NCBI GenBank assembly: GCA_900317835.1 | Contig: ONIL01000022.1 | Coordinates: 44,340 to 108,339, forward strand | Reading direction: 5' to 3' | Length of the DNA: 64,000 bases | DNA from: an uncultured Prevotellaceae bacterium | GTDB taxonomy: Bacteria; Bacteroidota; Bacteroidia; Bacteroidales; Muribaculaceae | Part shown: positions 8,237 to 17,001 of the stretch, one piece after another | Position numbering within the stretch: the stretch's first letter is position 1 | How the letters are laid out: each line of letters begins with the position of its first letter | Notes under the pieces: generated by a model | What the model was told of the DNA's origin: nothing | Databases searched by the model: none | The model's input: only the letters and a program-made list of their open reading frames with translations | Translations under genes and position numbers: made by a program

Positions 8237-9407
8237 TTAGCCGAGGCGCTTCTCGAGGTTGGTGCGGATGGTCTTGATGAACTCAGCGCTGTTGACAGCC
8301 TTAGCCTCAACGCCTTCCATCAGGTTCACGAGGTCCTTGGTAACGATACCCGAGTTGAGGGTGTCGAAGCAAGCAGCCTCGAGCTGGTCACCAAAGTTCA
8401 TGAGGTCCTTCAAACCGTCCTTCTCACCGCGCTTGCGCAGGGCACCGCTCCAAGCGAAGATGGTTGCCATGGGGTTGGTGGAAGTCTCCTCGCCCTCAAG
8501 ATACTTGTAGTAGTGGCGGGTTACGGTACCGTGGGCAGCCTCATACTCGTAGTTGCCGTCGGGGCTAACGAGCACGCTGGTCATCATAGCCAGTGAACCG
8601 AAGGCGGTGCTGACCATGTCGCTCATCACGTCGCCGTCGTAGTTCTTGCAGGCCCAGATGTAACCACCCTTGCTGCGAATCACGCGAGCAACGGCGTCGT
8701 CGATCAGAGTGTAGAAGTACTCCAGACCCAACTTCTCGAACTCAGCCTTGTAGTTCTGCTCGTAAACCTCCTCAAAGATGATGCGGAATTGAGCGTCATA
8801 CTTCTTGCTGATGGTGTCCTTGGTCGAGAACCACAGATCCTGCTTGGTGTCGATAGCATACTTGAAGCAGCTGTGGGCAAACGAGCGGATGGACTTGTCG
8901 AGGTTGTGCATACCCTGGAGGACGCCTTCGCCCTTGAACTCGTGGATTACCACTTCCTCGTGCTTGCCGCTAACGCCGTCAAAGACGAGCTTAGCAACAC
9001 CGGGCTCGTCGGCACGCAGCTCAACACTCTTGTAAACGTCGCCATAAGCATGACGAGCGATGGTGATGGGCTTCTCCCAGTTCTTTACAACGGGGTGGAT
9101 GCTCGGGATGGTGATGGGAGCGCGGAATACGGTACCGTCGAGGATTGAACGGATGGTGCCGTTGGGGCTCTTCCACATCTCGTGCAGCTTGTACTCGTCC
9201 ATGCGTTTCAGGTTGGGGGTGATGGTAGCGCACTTCACGCCAACACCATACTTCTTGCAAGCCTCAGCAGCCTCGATGGTGATCTTGTCACCAGTCTCGT
9301 CGCGCTTTACAAGACCCAGGTCGTAGTACTCACTCTTGACACAGGATGCGGGTCATCTCGTCACCGTCCATCTCCACGATGGGAGTGGTCATTTTAATTT
9401 TTTCCAT
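8237..9407 (-). pseudogene. icd: NADP-dependent isocitrate dehydrogenase, frame broken by a short internal deletion
   Basis: Encodes the eukaryotic-type NADP isocitrate dehydrogenase (isocitrate to 2-oxoglutarate and CO2). From ATG 9407 the product starts normally (MEKIKMTTPIVEMDGDEMTR) but, after IL, runs into TGA near 9335. The other frame resumes with SEYYDLGL, KRDETGDKITIEAAEACKKY and the substrate-binding KSPNGTIR region, and continues intact to the TAA at 8237-8239. Family members have about 15 more residues (a WxMIKDxL...VD segment) at this point, so roughly 41 bases appear to be missing. Everything else is conserved, which suggests an assembly error rather than decay. It is the last gene of the cit operon, 60 bases after the hydratase. 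Confidence 0.85.
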
Positions 9408-9467
9408 TCTGATTGATTAAAACAGTTTCGTTTATAAATTTGATTGATAAAAGTTATTGTCGTTATA

Positions 9468-11714
9468 TTACTTCTTCTGCGAAGCATAGAAGTTCATCAG
9501 GCAGCCCTCAGCGAGGATAGTGCGCTCGTCGGGGGTCAGGTTCTGGAAGAACAAGTGCAGGTCATGTACGCCGTCGGCAGCGATAACCTTAGCATCAATC
9601 TCCTCCTTGCCATTGATGATGGCCTCACGGATACCGGGAACGAATACCATGTCACCGGGGTTGTAGTTGAACTCAACATCGGGAGCGATGGTGAAGGGAA
9701 CGATACCCCAGTTGATGCAGTTGCTGCGATAGCGCTTGGTTGCATACTCGTAGCAGATGTTGGCGTCACCACCGAGCACCTTCTGGCAGGAAGCGGCCTG
9801 CTCGCGAGCGGAACCGTCACCGGGCTTGTGTGCGAATACGCAAGAACCAAATGAGGTGTTCTCGGGCTTTGCACCTACCTTAGCGAGAGCGTCGAGCACG
9901 TTCTGCGGGCACTTGCCGTCGCGGCGCTGGTGATCCTGTTCCTGGATGCGCTTGCTCAGGCCAACGTACTCAGGCACGCGGCGTGACAGGGCGAACTCAG
10001 AGAGCTTCAGCGGGTTGGAGCGGTAGCTCGAGGTCTCACCGCTGGGGATCAACTCGTCGGTAGTGGTTACGCTGTCGTGGATAACGGCTGCCAATTCGAG
10101 CAGCATGTTGTCCTCCATGCGATACATCTTGGGCCAGTCCTTGATGTTGGGACCGTAACGCAGCTCAACGTCAGCCTCAGCCTTGTCATAGCCGTAGTAA
10201 ACGCGGCGCTCATAGATCTTAGCGTCGTACTCGTAGGGCTTGTGATCGTCGGTGTAGTCAACGTCGGTAGCAGCGGTGATGATGCCGCCGTTAGCTGCGG
10301 TAGCAGCGATGGAGCGGGCATCCATCAGGGCAACCAGCGAAATCTGACCCTGACCGGGCTTGGAACCCTCGCGGTTGGGGAAGTTACGGGTAGTGTGGCG
10401 GATGGACAGACCATTGTTGCTGGGAACGTCACCGGCACCGAAGCACGGACCGCAGAAGGCGGGCTTGATGATCACACCAGTCTCGAGCAGCTCCTCAACG
10501 ATGCGCTGACGAACAGCTGCCATGTAAACGGGAACTGACTGGGGATAGGCGCTCATGGTGAAGTAGTCGTTACCGATGCTGGTGCCGCGCATGATGGAAG
10601 CGGCAGCACTCAAGTTGTCATAGGTACCGCCCGAGCAACCAGCGATGATACCCTGGTCGGCTTGTACCTTGCCGTCCTTCATCACCTTGTCAACGAGGTC
10701 GCACTGTACCTTGTCGCCAAAGCGCTTCTTGGTGTCTTCCTCGACCTGACGCAGAATCTCGACGGGATTGGCCTGCAGTTCGTGGATTGTGAAAGCGTTG
10801 CTGGGGTGGTAGGGCAGAGCGATCATACATTCCTGAGTGCTCAGGTCGATCTTGATCATGCTGTCATAGTAAGCCACCTCACCGGGTTGCAGCACCTTGA
10901 AGTCCTCAGGACGCTTGTGAATCTCGTAGTGGTGCTTCACCTCGTCATCGGTAACCCAGATTGAACTCAAGCAGGTGGTCTCGGTGGTCATGATGTCGAT
11001 ACCATTACGGAAGTCGATGGGCAGGTTCTTCACGCCGGGGCCAGCGAACTCGAGCACCTTGTTCTTTACAAAGCCGCTCTCGAAGGTAGCCTTAACGAGC
11101 GAGATAGCAACATCGTGGGGACCAACACCCTTCTTGGGTGCGCCTTCCAACCATACCAGGACAACCTCGGGAGCGTTGATGTCCCAAGTGTTGCGCAGCA
11201 GCTGTTTAACGAGCTCACCACCGCCTTCGCCGACACCCATGTTACCGAGCGAACCGTAGCGGGTGTGGCTATCGCTACCCAGGATCATGTTACCGCACTT
11301 CACCATTGCCTCGCGGGCGAACTGGTGGATAACGGCCTGGTTGGCGGGAACGTAGATTCCGCCGTACTTCTTGGCTGCCGACAGACCGAACACGTGGTCA
11401 TCCTCGTTGATGGTGCCGCCGACGGCGCACAGCGAGTTGTGGCAGTTGGTCATTGCGTAAGGCAGGGGGAATTTCTCGAGACCACTGGCGCGGGCGGTTT
11501 GGATAATGCCCACGTAGGTGATGTCGTGCGACATCATCGCGTCAAAGCGGATGCGCATCTTTTTACCCTTGCTGCCGTCTACGTCGTGACTGCGCAGGAT
11601 GCCGTAGGTGATGGTGTTCTCACGAGCCTCGTCAGGCGTGGGAAGACCAGTTGCATCAGTGCGAATTTCGTTACCGTTGATTAAGTAAACTCCTTGTTTG
11701 ATTAATTCTACCAT
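9468..11714 (-). CDS. Aconitase-family hydratase
   Basis: A 748-residue member of the aconitase superfamily, presumably interconverting citrate and isocitrate given its neighbours. Fe-S cluster ligands are visible as AGCSGGTYDN (about residue 360) and CGPCFGAGD (about residues 424-432). Other aconitase signatures are LGSDSHTRYGSLG and GVGEGGGE (residues 144-166), and the C-terminal swivel domain has TKRYRSNCINWGI. The sequence belongs to the Bacteroidales hydratase subgroup (YbhJ-like) rather than the classic AcnA type, so citrate specificity is inferred from context. It sits 33 bases after the citCG fusion gene and 60 bases before isocitrate dehydrogenase, within one minus-strand operon. Confidence 0.87.
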   Translation of the reverse strand: MVELIKQGVYLINGNEIRTDATGLPTPDEARENTITYGILRSHDVDGSKGKKMRIRFDAMMSHDITYVGIIQTARASGLEKFPLPYAMTNCHNSLCAVGGTINEDDHVFGLSAAKKYGGIYVPANQAVIHQFAREAMVKCGNMILGSDSHTRYGSLGNMGVGEGGGELVKQLLRNTWDINAPEVVLVWLEGAPKKGVGPHDVAISLVKATFESGFVKNKVLEFAGPGVKNLPIDFRNGIDIMTTETTCLSSIWVTDDEVKHHYEIHKRPEDFKVLQPGEVAYYDSMIKIDLSTQECMIALPYHPSNAFTIHELQANPVEILRQVEEDTKKRFGDKVQCDLVDKVMKDGKVQADQGIIAGCSGGTYDNLSAAASIMRGTSIGNDYFTMSAYPQSVPVYMAAVRQRIVEELLETGVIIKPAFCGPCFGAGDVPSNNGLSIRHTTRNFPNREGSKPGQGQISLVALMDARSIAATAANGGIITAATDVDYTDDHKPYEYDAKIYERRVYYGYDKAEADVELRYGPNIKDWPKMYRMEDNMLLELAAVIHDSVTTTDELIPSGETSSYRSNPLKLSEFALSRRVPEYVGLSKRIQEQDHQRRDGKCPQNVLDALAKVGAKPENTSFGSCVFAHKPGDGSAREQAASCQKVLGGDANICYEYATKRYRSNCINWGIVPFTIAPDVEFNYNPGDMVFVPGIREAIINGKEEIDAKVIAADGVHDLHLFFQNLTPDERTILAEGCLMNFYASQKK

Positions 11715-11747
11715 GATAAAATTTTGATGTTAATTGATATAGGGTTA

Positions 11748-13511
11748 TTAATTCAATATCGAGTGAATAAATAAAGTGAGCGCAACCATGTCGGCACTGC
11801 CGCCTGGCGAGATGTTGAGTGCGATGTAGTCGCGGTTCATCTGCTGCATGGCTGGCTCGGTGTAGTTGTCGAGCAATTCACGGGCCTCGCGCTTGACCTG
11901 TTGGGCCTGTTCATAGCCCACACGGTGAATGACATTGGTGTCGTCAAGCTGACTCATGATGAGCAAGAGCAACCGGTGAGGGGCGGTCGAGGCGTCATCA
12001 GCAAGGTAGCCCTGATAAGCGGGCAACCAGTCGCTGAATAGCTGCGGATAACCTGCCTTGGCAAGGTCGAGGGCTCCAATCACGCGGTGAGCATTCACGG
12101 CATCGTTGCCGTGGGTGCCTGCCGTGGGAGAGAATTGTCCTGCCACTTGCATGATGAGTTCCCGCAGCTGCTTGCTTCCTACGCTGACGTCACGAGTCGA
12201 ACACCAGGCTGCTGCCAGCGTGGTCAGCCCCATTGAGAACAATGCTCCACGGTGTGTGTTGACACCACCGGTTGCATTGAGCATAGCCTCCTCAGCCTCA
12301 AGGCCGATGCGGCGAACCTCGCATGCATCGGGCACCTCATAATTCTCACCGCAGCGATGTCCATAGAGGGCCAGCCGGATGAAGTAGGGCAGTAACGAGT
12401 CAATGCTCTTGTTCATCAACCTCAGATCCATGTCGCGGTGCGCGCCGTTGTCGTTGCGGTCCACCAACCCGGGCTTGGGCGTGGTGTTGAGTTCAGTGCG
12501 CAGGGCATCACAGGCCAGGTGAGCGATGAGGTAAGGCTCGGTGGTCTGCGGTACCAGTGCCGAGGCAAGTGCTAACGAACCATCGGCCAGTGATTGTCGC
12601 ACGCGTGATGCGCTCACGGGCGAACCGTCAAGCACAAAACGCACGATGGCTTTGACGGCAATGCCATGCTTCGGCAACTGCTCGTGCATGAGTTGGTTGT
12701 AGCGTGCTGTCAATGCGTCGATGGGCTCGCTGCCCACATAGCGTGTGGTCACGCCCAGGGCGGGTGCGATGTGGCAAGCAAACAGGTCCAGATCCAGCGT
12801 GATGTGCGTGTCGGTGGCGTCGGTCACCTGCTTGAGGAAGTAGGTGGGGAACGTCAGGTCACTGATGGCATAATCGCTACCCTCAACAACGATGACGTTG
12901 TCAAGCTCCTCGCAGGCTGCTTGTATCATGGCCAACCGCTCACTGTACCTGAATGTTGAACGGTCCTCACGAACGGCGATGACGTATAGCGTTGTCGCCT
13001 CTTGAGCGGCTTGGTTGATGAGGTAGCGGTGCCCAAGGGTGAACGGGTTGGCATTCATCACGATGGCAGCAGCACCATCAGGACGGTTGCCGCGCACTCG
13101 CTTCAGGTAGCTCGTGTAATTGCCGATACCTTTCACGCCATTCTCCATGAGGACGGCGCAAGGCGATTTGGCGATGGCAGTAAAGCCCATGCTCTGGAAA
13201 ACCATGAGGTTTTCAGGCTTGGTGTACACTTTAATCGTCTCAGCGCCTTGTTGGGTGGCCATGGTGATGAGGTGAGAGATGAGCTTGTTGCTCAAGCCGG
13301 TCTCACGGGCAGCCTCGCCCACGGCTATGCACTTGATGACGTTGCCCTGCAAGCCCCCGCCCACAACAATGTTGCCGTCGTCATCGGTGGCCACGGCATA
13401 GTAGTCCACGTCCTCGAGACGCAGCCCATTGTCGGCAAGGAAGCGCTCCACTCGAGTCCTGTTTGACTTGAGCGAGAGCGGCATGTCGCAGATGTCAAAG
13501 TTATCGTACAT
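11748..13511 (-). CDS. CitC-CitG fusion: citrate lyase ligase plus triphosphoribosyl-dephospho-CoA synthase
   Basis: A 587-residue fusion of two citrate lyase activation enzymes. Residues 1 to about 320 form CitC: an acetyltransferase-like domain (about 1-135), then a nucleotidyltransferase domain with NPFTLGH (155-161) and SRVRQ (302-306). CitC acetylates the prosthetic group of the acyl carrier subunit using ATP and acetate. Residues from about 328 to the end are CitG, with TPKPGLVDRNDNGAHRD (344-360) and GGVNTHRGALFS; CitG makes the triphosphoribosyl-dephospho-CoA precursor. ATG 13511 overlaps the citX end by 11 bases, suggesting translational coupling. A longer reading with an earlier start would lie over citX and is not CitC-like. 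Confidence 0.9.
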   Translation of the reverse strand: MYDNFDICDMPLSLKSNRTRVERFLADNGLRLEDVDYYAVATDDDGNIVVGGGLQGNVIKCIAVGEAARETGLSNKLISHLITMATQQGAETIKVYTKPENLMVFQSMGFTAIAKSPCAVLMENGVKGIGNYTSYLKRVRGNRPDGAAAIVMNANPFTLGHRYLINQAAQEATTLYVIAVREDRSTFRYSERLAMIQAACEELDNVIVVEGSDYAISDLTFPTYFLKQVTDATDTHITLDLDLFACHIAPALGVTTRYVGSEPIDALTARYNQLMHEQLPKHGIAVKAIVRFVLDGSPVSASRVRQSLADGSLALASALVPQTTEPYLIAHLACDALRTELNTTPKPGLVDRNDNGAHRDMDLRLMNKSIDSLLPYFIRLALYGHRCGENYEVPDACEVRRIGLEAEEAMLNATGGVNTHRGALFSMGLTTLAAAWCSTRDVSVGSKQLRELIMQVAGQFSPTAGTHGNDAVNAHRVIGALDLAKAGYPQLFSDWLPAYQGYLADDASTAPHRLLLLIMSQLDDTNVIHRVGYEQAQQVKREARELLDNYTEPAMQQMNRDYIALNISPGGSADMVALTLFIHSILN

Positions 13512-14004
13512 AGTCGTCAACCAATTGTTGGATGCGGGCTTTGAGCTCTTCTTGAGTGTGGCTGTGGTTGCGCATGCACCAGCGGGCCTCGTGGTCACAC
13601 AACAGGCATCGGCGCGGTTCTCCACCCACCGCCTGGCGGCTGATGGGGGTGCCGTCGGCACTCATGACATCAATGTCGAACAGCCGCCCCAGCGGGTGGC
13701 TGTCTTCGATATCACAAGTCACACGTTTGGCCTCGAGCGTCGGCAAGTCGGTAATGAGATAGGCCTCATAACCGGTCGCCAAGTCGCGGGCGCGCGTTGC
13801 GGTGACGTGGTCGCCCATGCGTTCGAGCAGGGCTGTCACTGCCGCCTGTGCTGTCACCAATGAGTAGAGATTACGCTTGACGTTGCCAGGCATGATCACC
13901 GTCAGGCACACGAGCGTGCTGTCGGGGTACAGCTGGAGTAACTGCTGTTGCAGCTCGTGACGGCTGTCACGGCTTTGCAGTAGGGCGTCGAGCGTAATCT
14001 CCAT
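13501..14004 (-). CDS. citX: CitX, holo-citrate-lyase synthase
   Basis: Apo-citrate lyase phosphoribosyl-dephospho-CoA transferase, which attaches the prosthetic group to a serine of the CitD acyl carrier subunit. The 167-residue protein carries the CitX pattern: a LYPDSTLVCLTVIMPGNVK segment near residues 25-43, GRLFDIDV (about residue 105), then ISRQAVGGEPRRCLLCDHEA and a final CMRNHSHTQEEL. Length is normal. It starts 34 bases after citF and its last codons overlap the start of citCG, consistent with coordinated synthesis of the activation enzymes. Confidence 0.92.
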   Translation of the reverse strand: MEITLDALLQSRDSRHELQQQLLQLYPDSTLVCLTVIMPGNVKRNLYSLVTAQAAVTALLERMGDHVTATRARDLATGYEAYLITDLPTLEAKRVTCDIEDSHPLGRLFDIDVMSADGTPISRQAVGGEPRRCLLCDHEARWCMRNHSHTQEELKARIQQLVDDYVR

Positions 14005-14038
14005 CGCTGATGTCTATAGGTTAACTAAATGCTTTGAT

Positions 14039-15577
14039 TTAGCCTACAATGTTCTTGATTACGTCTTGTACCGAGCCATCGCGGTTCAAAACGACACCGA
14101 CAACCTTGTCGCCGAAGGGCAGGGGAGCGGGATCGCCAATGATCTTGCGGGCCTTGGCTGCCAGATCATGGATGTCCACAATCTTCATGCCAGCGGCTTC
14201 AAGACGCTCCTTCACCTCGGGACGGTTGGGGTTAACGGCGATACCATATTCGGTAACGACAACGTCAACGTTCGAACCCGGAGTGATCAGGGTGGTTACC
14301 TCGTCAACCACGCAGGGGATGCGGCCGCGCAACAGCGGGCAAACGATCACTGACAGGGCGCTGTCCATAGCGGTGTCGGGGTGACCGCCTATAGCGCCGC
14401 GGATGATACCGTCGCTACCCACGAGCACGTTCACGTTGAAGTTCACGTCCACCTCGAGGGCCGACAGGATAACGACATCCAGGAAGTGGGTTGCTGAACC
14501 CGGCTCCAGCATGGCGGCATACTCGTTGGCCGATACACTCTTGTGCTTCGGGTCGTTCATCAGCGACTCGGCAGCCACCTTGTCAAATGACTGTACGTCG
14601 ATGATGCGGTCGATCAGGCCTTCCTGATGCAGTTTCACCATGTGGCTGGTGATACCGCCCAGTGCATAGCTGGCCTTGATGCCCTTGTCGATCATACCCT
14701 GGCGCAGGTACTTGGTCACTGCGAGGGCAGCGCCGCCTGAGCCGGTCTGCATCGAGAAGCCGTCCTCAAAGTAACCACTGTTCATCACCACCTTGGCAGC
14801 CTGCTTAGCGAGCAGGATGTCGCGCGGGTTCTTGGTGTCGCGGATGGCACCCGAGGAAATCTTGCTTGAGTCACCCACCGAGTCAACGACAACAACGTAG
14901 TCCACGTCGGCCTCGCTGATGGCGCTGTGCTGGTTGGGATAATCTACCAGGTCATCGGTCAGGATGATGGTCTTGTCGGCATACTTGGCGTCGGGCAGTG
15001 CATAGCCCAGCGAGCCGCAGATGCTCTTGGCGTTGGGGCTGGTCGAGTAACCGGCAGCGTTACCCAGGGGGTCGCTCGATGAAGCGCCCAGGAAGGCAAC
15101 GTCTATGTGCAGCTCACCGCTCTTAATGGCATAGCCGCGCGAACCGTGTGAACGGAAGATGACGGGATTCTCCATCAGGCCATGCGATACCTCGGTAGCG
15201 AGGGCACCACGCAAGCCGCTGGTGTGCAACTGGGTGATAACGCCGTTCTTGATGTGCTCGATCAGGGGCTCATGCACGTCGATGAGACTCGACGAAGCCA
15301 GCGTCAGGTTCTTGAAACCCATCTCGGCGAGCTTGGCCACTACCATGTTGATGACCTTGTCACCGCTGCGGAAGTGGTGGTGGAACGAGATGGTCATGCC
15401 GTCCTTGAGGCCGCTCTTCTTGATGGCTTCCTCGAGGGTCACGAGCTTGCCGTTAGTGCGCTGCAACTCATGGCGCGGCGTGATGTTCTTCTTCATGTGG
15501 GCGTCGTTATAGACAGCCTTGTTCATCTTCTTTGCAGCCTCGGCAATCAGGGCTGCCCTATCTTTGATACTGTTCAT
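14039..15577 (-). CDS. citF: Citrate lyase alpha subunit (citrate:acetyl-ACP transferase)
   Basis: CitF swaps the acetyl group on the CitD carrier for citrate, forming citryl-ACP and acetate, in the cytosolic citrate lyase complex. The 512-residue length is typical. Visible family segments include ISFHHHFRSGD (about residues 62-72), FLGASSSDPLGNAAGY, MQTGSGGAALAVTKYLRQG, VGSDGIIRGAIGGHPDTA and VTEYGIAVNPNRP. The ATG at 15577 overlaps the restored stop of citE (ATGA), a hallmark of coupled translation of the two catalytic subunits. It is followed by citX after 34 bases. Confidence 0.95.
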   Translation of the reverse strand: MNSIKDRAALIAEAAKKMNKAVYNDAHMKKNITPRHELQRTNGKLVTLEEAIKKSGLKDGMTISFHHHFRSGDKVINMVVAKLAEMGFKNLTLASSSLIDVHEPLIEHIKNGVITQLHTSGLRGALATEVSHGLMENPVIFRSHGSRGYAIKSGELHIDVAFLGASSSDPLGNAAGYSTSPNAKSICGSLGYALPDAKYADKTIILTDDLVDYPNQHSAISEADVDYVVVVDSVGDSSKISSGAIRDTKNPRDILLAKQAAKVVMNSGYFEDGFSMQTGSGGAALAVTKYLRQGMIDKGIKASYALGGITSHMVKLHQEGLIDRIIDVQSFDKVAAESLMNDPKHKSVSANEYAAMLEPGSATHFLDVVILSALEVDVNFNVNVLVGSDGIIRGAIGGHPDTAMDSALSVIVCPLLRGRIPCVVDEVTTLITPGSNVDVVVTEYGIAVNPNRPEVKERLEAAGMKIVDIHDLAAKARKIIGDPAPLPFGDKVVGVVLNRDGSVQDVIKNIVG

Positions 15578-16433
15578 GCTAAGTCCTCCTTTGTCAAGAT
15601 GCCCGACGCGATGGCCAGGTCGATGGTACGTTGTGCTCTGATAACCACGGGGCGGTCAACCATCTTGCCGTTAACGGCGATAACGCCGCTGCCGCGCTTC
15701 TCGGCTCCTTGGGAGCAAAGATCTCGTTGACAATCTCGATTTGGCGGGGATTGATGATTGACTTGCCGTCAAATCCCATAGCCTTAATCATCTCAACCTC
15801 GCGACGGAAGGTGTCCATGTCGTTCAGGTTGCTGAACACGGTGTCCAGGGCGTCGATGCCGGCAGCACGGGCAGCCGTCACGATGCATTGGCGGGCAAAT
15901 TGCAGTTCCATGCCGAAGTTGGGCGAGTCACCCGTGGTGCGCTGTGCCTTCAGGTTAGCGCAGTAGTCCTCAGCGCCAAGGGCAATACCCATCATGCGCT
16001 TGCTGGCGGTGGCGATGGAGTAGGCGTTGAGTGCGCCCAGCGTGCTCTCGATGGCAGCCATGATTTGGGTGCGTCCCACGCAACCCAGCTCGGTCTCCAC
16101 CTTGATGATTTCCTGTTCGAGTTCCTTAACCTCCTCAGCAGTCTCGGTCTTGGGCATGCGGATGACGTGAACGCCAGCCTTTACCACAGCCTCAACATCC
16201 TTCTTGCCGTAAGGGGTGTTCAGCGGGTTGATGCGAACCACCATCTCGGTCGTACCGTAGTCAATGGTCTTGAGTGCGTTGTGAACCAGCAGACGCGCAG
16301 CGTCCTTCTCGGCCATTGAGACAGAGTCCTCAAGATCGAGCATGATTGAATCGGGACCGTAGATGTGAGCGTCGGCCATCATTCCCGGGTTGTTACCAGG
16401 GACAAACATCATTGTTCTTCTGAGTCGTTGCAT
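15574..16433 (-). pseudogene. citE: Citrate lyase beta subunit (citryl-ACP lyase), frame broken near its 3' end
   Basis: CitE cleaves citryl-ACP to oxaloacetate and acetyl-ACP. The first ~245 residues are intact: MMFVPGNNPGM, the acidic LDLEDSV motif, VRINPLNTPYG, and the FDGKSIINPRQI region. Just after IFAPKE the frame shifts. In the next frame the normal tail follows (AEKRGSGVIAVNGKMVDRP, VVIRAQR, GILTKEDLA, stop at 15574-15576, overlapping the citF start as ATGA). Relatives have about 15 further residues (a KEIExAxxVIxAIEE-like helix) at this point, so about 43 bases are probably missing. With intact flanks and an intact operon, an assembly error is the more likely cause. Confidence 0.88.
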
Positions 16434-16470
16434 AACAATTTTCTCGTTTTAGATGGTTTTAATGGGTTAA

Positions 16471-16752
16471 TTAGTCGGCCCACACGTCCTTGCCGGTGGC
16501 GCGAACAGCGGCGGCTGTCACGCGGGCGCGGATGGTGCAGTCCAGGGCTCCCTTGTCCGTGGCTTTCACCTCGGCTTGGTCGATGCCCAGGCCCTGCAGG
16601 GTCTCGGTAATAACTTTCTTGATTTGGTCGCCAAACTGGTAGGCTACCGTGCTTTCAAGATCAATGTGCAGTCCAGCGTTGTCGTTGGGCGCAATCTGGA
16701 TGAAAATGTCGCCGGATTCAAGCGTTCCGGCCATTGCCGTTTTGATCTCCAT
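16471..16752 (-). CDS. citD: Citrate lyase gamma subunit (acyl carrier protein)
   Basis: CitD, 93 residues, is the acyl carrier of citrate lyase and binds the 2'-(5''-phosphoribosyl)-3'-dephospho-CoA group made by CitG and attached by CitX. The attachment serine is S13 in AGTLESGDIFIQI. The middle carries the usual VAYQFGDQIKKVI region and the C-terminus the DKGALDCTIRARVTAAAVRA pattern. It is the first gene of the seven-gene minus-strand operon, 37 bases before citE. No citrate transporter, CitAB two-component pair or oxaloacetate decarboxylase lies in this window. Confidence 0.93.
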   Translation of the reverse strand: MEIKTAMAGTLESGDIFIQIAPNDNAGLHIDLESTVAYQFGDQIKKVITETLQGLGIDQAEVKATDKGALDCTIRARVTAAAVRATGKDVWAD

Positions 16753-16900
16753 TGTTTGAGTTAAAAAAACGATTTAAATATTAATAAAAGTTCGTTAATG
16801 TTGTCAATTAGATGGTTGCTAAAAAGCGCTCAAAATTAGGCATTATTTTATTACCGACAAAATATTTTCGCTACCTTTTTTTGATGCCTTGCCATGGTGT

Positions 16901-16942
16901 GAAAACTACTAGTTTTTAGGTGGTTCGAAAACCATAGTTTTC
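16901..16942. promoter_or_regulatory. Two tandem GAAAAC-type dyads between cit operon and vsr
   Basis: Two similar dyads, GAAAAC-N5-GTTTTT (16901-16917) and GAAAAC-N4-GTTTTC (16927-16942), are spaced by about 26 bases, roughly 2.5 helix turns. They lie about 150 bases upstream of citD and just 3' of vsr. They could be operator sites for the cit operon or part of the vsr 3' end; which one cannot be decided here. Confidence 0.35.
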
Positions 16943-17001
16943 ATGTTTGAAAAGTGAAAAAAGGCACATTTTGTGCGCTTTTGTCTTTCATTTTGTCGTT
17001 T

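Noticed and set aside
9239-9407. Programmed frameshift in isocitrate dehydrogenase
   Set aside because: A programmed shift would not remove about 15 conserved residues; sequence is missing, so a deletion or assembly gap explains it better.
11748-13661. Longer start for the CitC-CitG gene at 13661
   Set aside because: The extra 50 residues would lie over citX in another frame, are Arg/Ala-rich and not CitC-like; ATG 13511 matches the family and gives an 11-base overlap.
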